DNA from: JBEBXQ01 sp040391535
Lineage (GTDB): Bacteria > Bacteroidota > Bacteroidia > Cytophagales > Spirosomataceae
Assembly: GCA_040391535.1 (NCBI GenBank)
Contig: JBEBXQ010000018.1
Location: forward strand, 1-47,442
DNA: 47,442 bases
Direction: 5' to 3'
This document shows, in pieces, positions 1-7,934 of this stretch (within the stretch, counting starts at the first letter, position 1; each line of letters starts with the position of its first letter). A model generated the notes under the pieces. The model had not been told where the DNA came from and did not search any database. It saw only the letters and a list, made by a program, of their open reading frames with translations. The position numbers were made by a program, and so were the translations under genes.

Positions 1-93
1 CTTCAAAATAAATTGTGATAAGGTCAAATGTGCTGAACCTCTGAAATTCCACATAATGAATATCTCATCTCATCCGGATGTATATAAAAGGAC

Positions 94-111
94 ATCATCA
101 GAGCTGATGAT
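94..111. other. Small hairpin upstream of the helicase gene
   Basis: Two 8-bp arms, ATCATCAG at 94-101 and CTGATGAT at 104-111, are perfect inverted repeats around a 2-nt spacer, followed by an AT-rich stretch. It could be the end of a transcript from outside the window or a cruciform-like protein site. Nothing else is recognisable in bases 1-190. Confidence 0.25.
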
Positions 112-191
112 TTATATTTATTTGAACAGATGCTCCTGAACCTGTTCAGGATATTAACTATTAAGATACTTCAATTGCCGCAGGATACCAG

Positions 192-199
192 TATCTTTG
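192..199 (+). promoter_or_regulatory. Possible -7 element just before the helicase start
   Basis: TATCTTTG matches the Bacteroidota -7 consensus TAnnTTTG at all fixed positions and ends only four bases before the ATG at 204. No TTTG is found at the usual 21-nt spacing upstream, so this may be chance. If real, the transcript would start at or next to the start codon (leaderless). Confidence 0.25.
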
Positions 200-203
200 C
201 GGT

Positions 204-1526
204 ATGTCAAAAACTGAAAATACAGAAGCCATCCTTTCGGGTCTGGGAATTGCCGAACTCAATGAGATGCAGCAGGAGGCGCACACCGCTATTGCTGAAC
301 ATAATGAAGTACTTTTATTGTCTCCTACAGGATCAGGTAAAACACTGGCGTTTTTACTTCCGGTCGTTGCTTTGCTGAAAAAAGACGTAGCCGGTGTGCA
401 ATGTCTGGTCGTCGTGCCTACCCGCGAGCTGGCTTTACAGATTGAACAGGTCTGGCGAAAGATGAGTACAGGTTTTAAGGTGACCTGCTGCTATGGCGGC
501 CATGATATGCCTACCGAAATAAGAAGTCTGAGTGAGGCACCTGCGTTGCTGATTGGTACGCCAGGTCGTTTGCTGGATCATATATACCGTAAAACTTTTG
601 TCGCCAGGTCCATCCGTACACTCGTATTGGACGAGTTTGATAAATCGCTTGAAATGGGCTTTCAGGAAGAAATGGCCGATATTATGGGTAATTTACCTCA
701 GCTGACCAAAAAGATTCTGGTGTCGGCCACAGGTACCTCAAAAGTCCCTGATTTTACGAAAATTACCGATCCTTTTACCCTGGATTTTATTGGCAGAAGA
801 CGACAGGTAAAAGGCCTGAGCGTGAAAATGGTGGAAGCCGGTAAGGGTGATAAAACAGAAAAACTGGTGGAGCTGCTCCGTTATCTTGGCGGTGATTCGA
901 CCATGGTTTTCTGTAATCTGCGCGATACCGTGGAAAGCCTTAACCAGCGTTTGAAAGAAGAAGGGATGGACAGTGCGGGTTTTCATGGTAAGCTCGAACA
1001 GGAAGACCGTGAAAGAACCCTGATCCGGTTCAGAAATGGCTCGGTGTTGTATCTGATCGCTACTGACCTGGCTGCACGCGGACTGGATATTCCGGATATG
1101 AAGCATGTCATCCATTTTGAATTACCCATGAAAGGGGATGAATTTGTGCATCGCAACGGAAGGACGGCACGCATGCAATCAGAAGGCACGGCTTATGTAT
1201 TGTATTCAAAAGAGGAGGTTTTACCGGGCTATGTAAAAGAGGATACGCCCGTGCTTGCACTTCCTGATATGCTTCCACCGGCAGCAACCTCTGACTGGAC
1301 CACGATTTATATCAGCGGCGGAAAAAAGAGTAAACTGAGTAAAATGGATATCGTCGGGTTTCTGATGCAAAAAGGGAAAATAGAAAAGCAGGATCTGGGA
1401 TTGATTGAAGTAAAGGATACGATTTCCTTTGCTGCGGTCAGAAAGGATAAAGTAAAGGCGATGCTGGAACGGGTGGGTCAGGAAAAAATGAAAGGTAAAA
1501 AGTATAAGATTGAAATGGCGCGGTAA
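204..1526 (+). CDS. DEAD-box ATP-dependent RNA helicase, DbpA-like
   Basis: A 440-residue superfamily 2 RNA helicase expected to unwind or remodel RNA in the cytoplasm, probably in ribosome assembly or RNA decay. Visible motifs in order: Walker A SPTGSGKT (residues 40-47), motif Ia PTRELALQ, TPGR, motif II as DEFD instead of DEAD, SAT motif, and HRNGRTAR (motif VI). The last roughly 70 residues after the second RecA domain resemble the DbpA RNA-binding domain, which in DbpA targets 23S rRNA. The start at 204 places the Q-motif region at the N terminus and gives normal family length. It stands alone, with 272 bp before the next gene. The DEFD variant keeps both acidic residues that matter for Mg-ATP. 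Helicase assignment is firm; the rRNA target is inference from the C-terminal domain. Confidence 0.93.
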   Translation: MSKTENTEAILSGLGIAELNEMQQEAHTAIAEHNEVLLLSPTGSGKTLAFLLPVVALLKKDVAGVQCLVVVPTRELALQIEQVWRKMSTGFKVTCCYGGHDMPTEIRSLSEAPALLIGTPGRLLDHIYRKTFVARSIRTLVLDEFDKSLEMGFQEEMADIMGNLPQLTKKILVSATGTSKVPDFTKITDPFTLDFIGRRRQVKGLSVKMVEAGKGDKTEKLVELLRYLGGDSTMVFCNLRDTVESLNQRLKEEGMDSAGFHGKLEQEDRERTLIRFRNGSVLYLIATDLAARGLDIPDMKHVIHFELPMKGDEFVHRNGRTARMQSEGTAYVLYSKEEVLPGYVKEDTPVLALPDMLPPAATSDWTTIYISGGKKSKLSKMDIVGFLMQKGKIEKQDLGLIEVKDTISFAAVRKDKVKAMLERVGQEKMKGKKYKIEMAR

Positions 1527-1798
1527 AGTTATCATGATAAAAATTTGATAAAACAAAACGAAATAATTATATTCGGGAAATATGTTTTTCCGATGAATAA
1601 CCTCTTTAACATATTCTTTGCGTACATGGCATTTCTGAGAAGTGCCTGTGCCAATATTCCCTGATCTTCGCCTTCGGAGCACTTTCCTGCTCTGTGCTTT
1701 ATTTTCTTTACGTGTGGTATTCAGGTATATGTATACATTGATGTGCTGTTGCCGTTCATTTATGCATGACCTTTTCAAAACTATGATCAGTCACTGCT

Positions 1799-2866
1799 AT
1801 GGAAAAAAATAAGATTGCGATCATCGGACTAGGCAAAGTGGGTGCTTTGGTGGGAACGTTGTTAAAGGATGATTTTGAGGTGGAAGGGTTTGACCGCGCC
1901 AAACCTGCCGTTTCACTGGACTTCCCTGTTGTAACAGGTGATGTGACCGATGAGACGCTTTTAAAGCAATTTCTTCAGCATAAGCAGGCAGTGGTTTCAT
2001 GCCTGCCTTATCATATGAACATCGGTGTCGCCCGTATGGCGCATGAGGCGGGGATACATTATTTTGATCTTACGGAAGATGTAGCTACTACAGCGGCTGT
2101 AAGGGAAATGGCACAGACAGCGAAAGGGGCCATGGTACCTCAATGCGGGCTGGCGCCCGGATTTATCGGTATTGTCGGTGCTGATCTGTGCAAACGGTTT
2201 ACGCGCCTGCGTGATATTGAGCTGAGAGTAGGCGCCTTACCCCGTTATCCGAATGGCCTCCTGGGTTATTCGTTTACCTGGTCGCCGGCGGGTGTGATCA
2301 ATGAATATATCAATGATGCGGAAGTCATTCATAACGGCGTCAGAAAATTTGTCCCGTCGCTGGAAGGTGTCGAAACGATTAATATTGAAGGACAGGAATT
2401 TGAAGCGTTTTCTACTTCCGGCGGATTAGGTACCCTTTGTGAAAGCCTGGAAGGAAAGGTGGACACACTGAATTACAAGACGATCCGCTACCCGGGCCAT
2501 AGCCGGCTCATGCGCTTTTTGCTCTATGAATTGATTCTGAAAGACCGGAAGGAAGAACTGGAACGTATACTGACGGAAGCAAAACCGCCGGTAAAAGAGG
2601 ATGTTGTATACGTTTATGCAGTAGTGGAAGGATGGCAGGGTGAATACCTCAAAAGAGAAGAGTTTTATGAAGCCTATCATCCCAGGCAGGTTCTGGGCAG
2701 GGAATGGCGGGCGATTTCATGGACAACGGCCGCCTCAGTGGCCGCTGTGGTAGGGCTGGTCTTCAGCGGTGAACTTCCCCGAAAAGGTTTTGTAAAACAG
2801 GAAGATATCGGACTGGAAGCATTTCTGAAAACGAAGTGGGGAAGTATGTTCAGTAGTAAAGTGTAA
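1799..2866 (+). CDS. Saccharopine dehydrogenase family protein
   Basis: A 355-residue cytoplasmic protein with an N-terminal Rossmann fold (GLGKVG at about residues 10-15) and the body typical of saccharopine dehydrogenase/LYS9-like reductases. In lysine degradation this enzyme oxidises saccharopine to 2-aminoadipate semialdehyde and glutamate. Family relatives include carboxynorspermidine synthase and homospermidine synthase, so sequence alone does not fix the substrate. The context does: the next two genes are a DUF1338/HglS-type protein and an ALDH7-type dehydrogenase, both acting on later intermediates of the same pathway. The gap to the next gene is 28 bp, consistent with an operon. The lysine-ketoglutarate reductase that would make saccharopine is not in this window. 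Confidence 0.82.
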   Translation: MEKNKIAIIGLGKVGALVGTLLKDDFEVEGFDRAKPAVSLDFPVVTGDVTDETLLKQFLQHKQAVVSCLPYHMNIGVARMAHEAGIHYFDLTEDVATTAAVREMAQTAKGAMVPQCGLAPGFIGIVGADLCKRFTRLRDIELRVGALPRYPNGLLGYSFTWSPAGVINEYINDAEVIHNGVRKFVPSLEGVETINIEGQEFEAFSTSGGLGTLCESLEGKVDTLNYKTIRYPGHSRLMRFLLYELILKDRKEELERILTEAKPPVKEDVVYVYAVVEGWQGEYLKREEFYEAYHPRQVLGREWRAISWTTAASVAAVVGLVFSGELPRKGFVKQEDIGLEAFLKTKWGSMFSSKV

Positions 2867-2894
2867 GTAAAACCGGATCGAAAATTCAGTAAAA

Positions 2895-3797
2895 ATGGAA
2901 AAGATCAGAAACTGGGAAAGGGTGTTGCAGGGACTCATGCAACGTTACCGCGAACGGGTGCCGGATGTGGAGGTGATTATACGGGCAATGATCAGTGAAG
3001 GGATCATTGGATCAGAACAGGAAATTGAAAACGATCATATCGCGTTCCGTTCGATGGGAGTGCCGCATCTGGGCATTGCTTCTATGGAGAAAATATTCCT
3101 GCATCATGGCTATGAACGCCGTGATTTTTACCGGTTTGAAGGCAAAAAGCTGGATGCTTACTGGTATGCTCCGCCGGCCCCGCATCTGCCCCGGATCTTT
3201 CTTTCAGAACTGAGGGTAGGTGATATGAGCACAAAAGTGCAGGAGATCATTCATCATTATACACAGGGAATAAACGCTGATCCCGTCGACAACCTGGATC
3301 TGGATAATCCGCAGGCTGTGGATACGTTTCTGCATACTTCTCAATGGGATATTCCGTCGTATGAAGACTATCAGGCGCTTGCCCGGGAAAGTGAATATGC
3401 GGCCTGGGTTATCTACAACAGGTATTACCTAAATCACTACACGTTAGCTGTCCATCAGTTCAGGGAAGGCTATAATACAATAGCGGATTTTAACCGGTTT
3501 CTTGAAAAAACCGGGATTAAGCTGAACGATGCCGGCGGAAAAATCAAGACCAGTCCGGATGGCGGTCTGATTCAGAGCAGCACTGTTGCCGGGTTGGTGG
3601 AGGCGGTTTTCGCAGAGGGGACAAAAGCATCTATTCCGGGTTCGTATGTTGAGTTTGCTGAAAGACGCGTGCTGGAACCCTTCCGTCATCTTCCGGCTGA
3701 CCAGATCAGACGCGAACACCGGCGGGATGGTTTTGAAGCGCAGAATGCGGATAAGATCTTTGAAAGTACATATGTTAACCAGGTAAAAAAAGGGTAG
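2895..3797 (+). CDS. DUF1338 protein, HglS-type 2-oxoadipate dioxygenase/decarboxylase
   Basis: A 300-residue protein of the DUF1338 family. Characterised members (HglS/YdcJ) are Fe(II)-dependent and turn 2-oxoadipate into D-2-hydroxyglutarate and CO2 in lysine catabolism. Seen here: His48 and Arg52 in an HxxxR arrangement like the metal His and substrate Arg of HglS, His181 in NHYTLAVH, and Glu253 in YVEFAER, which fit the second and third metal ligands. The protein is shorter than the proteobacterial HglS of about 450 residues, so part of the lid region must be reduced. It lies between a saccharopine dehydrogenase and an aminoadipate-semialdehyde dehydrogenase, with gaps of 28 and 38 bp. 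Family is firm; residue equivalence was judged by eye. Confidence 0.85.
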   Translation: MEKIRNWERVLQGLMQRYRERVPDVEVIIRAMISEGIIGSEQEIENDHIAFRSMGVPHLGIASMEKIFLHHGYERRDFYRFEGKKLDAYWYAPPAPHLPRIFLSELRVGDMSTKVQEIIHHYTQGINADPVDNLDLDNPQAVDTFLHTSQWDIPSYEDYQALARESEYAAWVIYNRYYLNHYTLAVHQFREGYNTIADFNRFLEKTGIKLNDAGGKIKTSPDGGLIQSSTVAGLVEAVFAEGTKASIPGSYVEFAERRVLEPFRHLPADQIRREHRRDGFEAQNADKIFESTYVNQVKKG

Positions 3798-3835
3798 TGT
3801 TCTGATCTGAACATCTGATCAATAAAGTGTGAGGT

Positions 3836-5371
3836 ATGAAGGAGATTCTGAAGCAGCTGAATATTAAGGAAACCAATGCCGGCACGGGAACCGGCCGGCA
3901 CTGGTTGAACAGCAGAGGGGCCCGGCTGGTAAGTTTTTCACCGGTTGACGGCAGTGAAATTGCCGGGATCGGGATCACGGATGATGCGGCTTACGAAAAA
4001 GTACTGGAAACAGCGAAAGAGGCTTTCCTTCAGTGGCGCCTCTGGCCTGCACCCAAAAGAGGGGAGGTTGTCAGGCAGGTAGGGGAAGAGCTTCGCCGGA
4101 AGAAGGAATACCTGGGAAAGCTGGTTTCATGGGAAATGGGGAAAAGCCTTCAGGAAGGATACGGTGAAGTACAGGAAATGATTGATATCTGTGATTTTGC
4201 GGTGGGTCTTTCAAGGCAGCTGTACGGACTGACCATGCACAGTGAGCGACCGGGTCACCGGATGTATGAACAATGGCATCCGTTAGGCCTGGTGGGGGTT
4301 ATTTCGGCATTTAATTTTCCGGTGGCCGTCTGGAGCTGGAACAGTATGCTGGCCTGGGTATGCGGAGACGTATGTATCTGGAAACCTTCTGAAAAAACAC
4401 CTCTGTGCGGGTGGGCCTGTCAGAAAATTGTGGCGGAAGTATTTGCGGCCAATAAGGTGCCGGAAGGCGTTTCATGCCTGATTACAGGAGGAAGAAACCT
4501 GGGTGAAAAGCTCGCGGCAGATCACCGGATCCCGCTGATTTCAGCAACCGGTTCGGTGGCAATGGGGAAATCCGTGGGCGTGACCGTAGCGGGCCGGCTG
4601 GGAAGAACACTGCTGGAACTGGGAGGAAATAATGCGATGATTATTTCAGAAAATGCAGATCTGAATGTAGCCATCCCGGCGGCTGTTTTTGGTGCTGTCG
4701 GTACAGCCGGGCAGCGTTGTACGACTACCCGCAGACTCATCGTGCACCGGAATATTTATAATGAAGTAAAACTCCGCCTGGTAAAAATCTATGGGCAGCT
4801 GAAAATAGGCAATCCGTTAAATGAAAATATACATGCAGGACCACTGATTGATCATGCAGCCACGGAAGCCTATGAAGAAGCCATTCGGGAGTGCCTGGCA
4901 GAAGGCGGAAGGCTGATTACAGAAAGTGGCATACTTACAGGATCGGAATACACGGGCGGGTGTTATGTCAGACCTTGTATCATAGAAGCTGAAAGTACTT
5001 ATCTGACCGTTAAGAAAGAAACATTTGCGCCCATTCTTTACCTTCTCAGCTATGATGATTTTTCAGAGGCGATCAGGATGCAGAATGACGTTCCTCAGGG
5101 ATTATCGTCTGCCGTGATGACGCTGAACCTCAGGGAAGCAGAGCAGTTTCTTTCTGTGGAAGGTTCCGACTGTGGTATTGCTAATGTCAATATCGGTACT
5201 TCCGGCGCAGAAATAGGCGGTGCTTTTGGCGGTGAAAAAGAAACCGGGGGCGGACGGGAAAGCGGAAGTGATGCCTGGAAAAACTATATGCGCCGACAGA
5301 CCAATACCATTAATTACAGCAGGCAATTGCCCCTGGCACAGGGAATCAGATTTGATTTTGAGGAAAAATGA
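3836..5371 (+). CDS. amaB: Aldehyde dehydrogenase, ALDH7/aminoadipate-semialdehyde dehydrogenase type
   Basis: A 511-residue NAD-dependent aldehyde dehydrogenase. The catalytic Glu261 lies in LELGGNNAMI and the catalytic Cys295 in GTAGQRCTTTRR; the GQRCTTTRR form is typical of the ALDH7 (antiquitin/AmaB) branch. These enzymes oxidise 2-aminoadipate semialdehyde, which is in equilibrium with piperideine-6-carboxylate, to 2-aminoadipate. The two preceding genes encode a saccharopine dehydrogenase and an HglS-type enzyme, so the three would convert saccharopine to 2-hydroxyglutarate with one extra transaminase encoded elsewhere. This seems to be the last gene of the group, as 183 bp separate it from the next gene, which has its own promoter. 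Confidence 0.88.
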   Translation: MKEILKQLNIKETNAGTGTGRHWLNSRGARLVSFSPVDGSEIAGIGITDDAAYEKVLETAKEAFLQWRLWPAPKRGEVVRQVGEELRRKKEYLGKLVSWEMGKSLQEGYGEVQEMIDICDFAVGLSRQLYGLTMHSERPGHRMYEQWHPLGLVGVISAFNFPVAVWSWNSMLAWVCGDVCIWKPSEKTPLCGWACQKIVAEVFAANKVPEGVSCLITGGRNLGEKLAADHRIPLISATGSVAMGKSVGVTVAGRLGRTLLELGGNNAMIISENADLNVAIPAAVFGAVGTAGQRCTTTRRLIVHRNIYNEVKLRLVKIYGQLKIGNPLNENIHAGPLIDHAATEAYEEAIRECLAEGGRLITESGILTGSEYTGGCYVRPCIIEAESTYLTVKKETFAPILYLLSYDDFSEAIRMQNDVPQGLSSAVMTLNLREAEQFLSVEGSDCGIANVNIGTSGAEIGGAFGGEKETGGGRESGSDAWKNYMRRQTNTINYSRQLPLAQGIRFDFEEK

Positions 5372-5478
5372 GTGTTTTCTTTCAAAGATATTTTACCTGG
5401 TAACACTTTTGTGCAGGGTGTCAATCGGGCACATCAGACAGAAGAATCGTAATTTAGGCAGGATGCCGGACTCTTAAA

Positions 5479-5533
5479 TGCAATAATGTTGCAAAATAGG
5501 TTTTGATTTTTATATATTTGCAACATTGTTGCA
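5479..5533 (+). promoter_or_regulatory. Promoter with two TGCAA/TTGCA operators (candidate zinc-regulated)
   Basis: Two inverted repeats flank the promoter: TGCAATAATGTTGCA at 5479-5493 (arms of 5) and TGCAACATTGTTGCA at 5519-5533 (perfect 7-1-7 palindrome). Their centres are 40 bp apart. A Bacteroidota-type promoter lies between: TTG at 5489-5491, 21 nt, then TATATTTG at 5513-5520. The first repeat covers the -33 element and the second overlaps the end of the -7 element, so a bound repressor would block transcription. Since the gene is a COG0523 metallochaperone, a Fur-family zinc repressor (Zur) is the likely regulator; that link is inference. Confidence 0.6.
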
Positions 5534-5554
5534 TTATATAAAAAACGGGATACA

Positions 5555-6763
5555 ATGAAAAAGGGGAAACTACCGGTTACCGTATTAAGCGGTTTTCTGG
5601 GAGCAGGAAAAACAACATTGCTCAATCATATTCTTCATAATAAAGAAGGATTGAAAGTAGCTGTAATTGTCAATGACATGAGTGAAGTGAATGTAGATGC
5701 GGGCCTGGTCAGGAATGAAAATGTACTGAACCGTACTGAAGAACGACTTGTCGAGATGTCTAACGGTTGCATTTGCTGTACACTCCGTGAAGATCTGATC
5801 ATTGAAGTGGAAAAACTTGCGAGGGAAAAACGTTTTGATTATCTGCTGATTGAAAGTACGGGTATTTCAGAACCGGTTCCGGTAGCGCAGACTTTCAGTT
5901 TTGTGAATGAAGAAATGGGAATTGATCTTTCAGAATGGGCGGAGATTGATAGTATGGTAACCGTCGTAGATGCGTATAATTTTTACAGGGATTTTGGATC
6001 GCTGGATACGATACGAAGCCGGCAGCTCAATGAAGACCAGACGGATTCCCGTACCATCGTGAACCTGTTAACAGATCAGATTGAGTTTGCGGATATTATT
6101 GTGCTCAATAAAACGGATCTGGTATCACGCCACCATCTCGAAGAACTGCAGTCCGTGATCAGGGCTTTGAACCCTTCGGCCCGGATAATCAGAAGCACTT
6201 TTTCGAAAGTACCGGTCAGTGCTGTTTTGCATACCGGACTTTTTGACTACGACAAGGCATCAGAGTCAGCGGGATGGATTCAGGAACTGAAAAACAGCGA
6301 GATTGGCGGGCATACCCCGGAAACAGAAGAATATGGCATTACTTCCTTTGTATTCAGAGATGATCGTCCGTTTCATCCTGCACGTTTCTGGAATTACCTG
6401 TCCCGGAACTGGCCTGCAGGTATTATCCGCAGCAAGGGGTTGTTCTGGATAGCTTCCCGGCCTGACGACGCCATCAACTGGAGCCAGGCCGGAGGATCGC
6501 TCCGTGCCGAAAAAGCGGGAGTATGGTGGGGGAGTATGCCACTGCATGAACGGATCAGATACCCGTCTTATACAGAACACCGTGCTGTCATTGAATCGAA
6601 ATGGGGGAGGTTCGCTGACCGGATGAATGAGCTGGTTATTATTGGGCAGGACCTGGACAAAGAACAGATAAACGGAGAATTGAAAGGTTGCCTTTGCACC
6701 GGGGAGGAAATTGACCGGATGCAAAGGAGTACAGCTTTTGATGATCCCTTTCCGGTATTATAG
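5555..6763 (+). CDS. COG0523 G3E GTPase, zinc-type metallochaperone
   Basis: A 402-residue P-loop GTPase of the CobW/COG0523 family. Visible: Walker A GFLGAGKTT (13-21), the metal-binding CxCC motif at Cys72, Cys74 and Cys75 in NGCICCTLRED, a base-recognition NKTD, and a C-terminal CobW_C domain. Near the end GCLCTGEEID adds two more cysteines, as in the YciC/ZigA branch. These proteins hand metal, usually zinc, to client enzymes when zinc is scarce. It is a single gene with its own promoter, and the two palindromes over that promoter support zinc-responsive control. CobW proper (cobalamin synthesis) is less likely because no cobalamin genes are nearby. Confidence 0.87.
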   Translation: MKKGKLPVTVLSGFLGAGKTTLLNHILHNKEGLKVAVIVNDMSEVNVDAGLVRNENVLNRTEERLVEMSNGCICCTLREDLIIEVEKLAREKRFDYLLIESTGISEPVPVAQTFSFVNEEMGIDLSEWAEIDSMVTVVDAYNFYRDFGSLDTIRSRQLNEDQTDSRTIVNLLTDQIEFADIIVLNKTDLVSRHHLEELQSVIRALNPSARIIRSTFSKVPVSAVLHTGLFDYDKASESAGWIQELKNSEIGGHTPETEEYGITSFVFRDDRPFHPARFWNYLSRNWPAGIIRSKGLFWIASRPDDAINWSQAGGSLRAEKAGVWWGSMPLHERIRYPSYTEHRAVIESKWGRFADRMNELVIIGQDLDKEQINGELKGCLCTGEEIDRMQRSTAFDDPFPVL

Positions 6764-6778
6764 GGAAGTAACAGCAAT

Positions 6779-6820
6779 AAAGGGTGACCATGGGTTGTTT
6801 TTAAAACCCTTTCACCCTTT
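6779..6820 (+). terminator. Hairpin after the COG0523 gene
   Basis: AAAGGGTGA at 6779-6787 pairs with TCACCCTTT at 6812-6820, and GGGTT at 6792-6796 can pair with AACCC at 6805-6809, giving a long two-part stem 16 bp after the stop codon. There is no strong T run, so termination may be supported by the second hairpin downstream. Confidence 0.5.
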
Positions 6821-6841
6821 AACCGCTACATTTTGCATGCG

Positions 6842-6879
6842 TAATAAGCTGAAATATTTAACCTTATTATGATTTTTTT
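6842..6879 (+). terminator. Second terminator-like hairpin with T run
   Basis: TAATAAG at 6842-6848 and CTTATTA at 6863-6869 form a 7-bp stem, followed by a run of seven T at 6873-6879. This is a weak but classical layout for a rho-independent terminator on the plus strand. Confidence 0.4.
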
Positions 6880-6916
6880 GTAGAACCTGCTGTCAATAGA
6901 TTTGTTTGATCAGGGA

Positions 6917-7021
6917 ATGGGAAATATCATCCTTTCCGGGGTTTTGCAAGGAATGGTCATCTGTTTTTCTATAATCATTTCAGTACTTCGGGCTTTTTAT
7001 GTATCCGTTCGATTGAAGTAA
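6917..7021 (+). CDS. Possible 34-residue hydrophobic small protein
   Basis: An ATG at 6917 opens a 34-codon frame ending with TAA at 7019-7021. The product has one continuous hydrophobic stretch ending in a basic tail, so it could be a single-span membrane peptide. A purine-rich AGGGA lies directly before the start. It sits in the 293-bp space between two convergent transcription units, downstream of two hairpins, so expression would need its own promoter, and none is clear. No family is recognised; it may be chance. Confidence 0.2.
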   Translation: MGNIILSGVLQGMVICFSIIISVLRAFYVSVRLK

Positions 7022-7056
7022 ACATTTGTAATATTATCTGTTCGCCTGGAAAAAAA

Positions 7057-7920
7057 CTATCCTTTTTCCGGTCCTGAACTTGCCCAGATCAGTTCCTGGT
7101 GATCCGGTGTTTTTTCACCCCGGTACATTCTGACAAAACGGCGTTGCTCTGTAAAACCATTTTCTATGGCCCATTTTGTAGCCGGAATGTTAGACGCCGG
7201 AATATCGATATAACAGGGCTGTCCTGTGAAATCAGCAACTATAGCATCCAGTAGTATTTGCCCTGTGTCTCTTGTTAACGCTACAACCGGACCAAGTTGA
7301 ACAGCATTACTTCCTCTCCGGAAACCTGCATAACCGGTGACCCGTCCCTGGCTGTCGGTCTGGTAATAAAAAGGAGCATTCTCACTTTCCATTAAACCGG
7401 AAATAAATTCCTTCCTGGCGGATCCTGTGACATAGCGGTCGATTGAAGCAAGTTCATTAATTACCGGAGTATCCGGAGCAACCCGTTTGGCGGATAGGGT
7501 TTGATTCACGTTTTGCTTCGGCGTCCCTGCGTAGCGTATTACCTCATACTCCGGTTTGAAACCCAGTTTCTGATAGAGCCCCTGACCCATAGCAGTGGCA
7601 TCCAGCCGTATACTCCGGACACCCCTGTTTTCGAGATAAGTGACAGCATGTTCCACTAGCCGCTGAGCAATGCCCGATCCCCTTGACTTTTTATCAACCA
7701 GCACCATGGCTATCCATCCTGCATTTTCAAAGCAGCAGCTTGTCGTGGTAGCCACACCTTTCCCGTCTTTTTCTGCAACAAAACAACCCTGAGGAGCCAG
7801 TTTCATTGCCCGCAGCCAATCGCTGTCCGTCTGGTTCCATCCGGCTTCATGCACCAGGTGTCTGCCTAAAGGAAGATCTCCGGAATTCATCAGGCGGATA
7901 AACAAAGGGGATAAGTCCAT
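7057..7920 (-). CDS. Tandem GNAT-family N-acetyltransferase
   Basis: A 287-residue cytoplasmic protein with two GNAT-like halves. The N-terminal half has the acetyl-CoA motif A, VLVDKKSRGSGIAQRL, around residues 75-90, and an YQKLGF motif near 118. The C-terminal half (about 155-280) looks like the degenerate second acetyltransferase domain of YitH-like proteins. The substrate is unknown; small amines or amino sugars are possible. It is the last gene of the leftward run, 14 bp after the amidohydrolase, and likely co-transcribed with it. The position at the end of an amino-sugar locus suggests an acetyl transfer to an amino compound, but this is only inference. Confidence 0.75.
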   Translation of the reverse strand: MDLSPLFIRLMNSGDLPLGRHLVHEAGWNQTDSDWLRAMKLAPQGCFVAEKDGKGVATTTSCCFENAGWIAMVLVDKKSRGSGIAQRLVEHAVTYLENRGVRSIRLDATAMGQGLYQKLGFKPEYEVIRYAGTPKQNVNQTLSAKRVAPDTPVINELASIDRYVTGSARKEFISGLMESENAPFYYQTDSQGRVTGYAGFRRGSNAVQLGPVVALTRDTGQILLDAIVADFTGQPCYIDIPASNIPATKWAIENGFTEQRRFVRMYRGEKTPDHQELIWASSGPEKG

Positions 7921-7934
7921 ATGAAGCGTGTTGA

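Noticed and set aside
1221..1778. Minus-strand open frame of 185 codons over the end of the helicase gene
   Set aside because: It overlaps coding sequence of the helicase on the other strand, has no family signs and no start signal; a shadow of the real gene.
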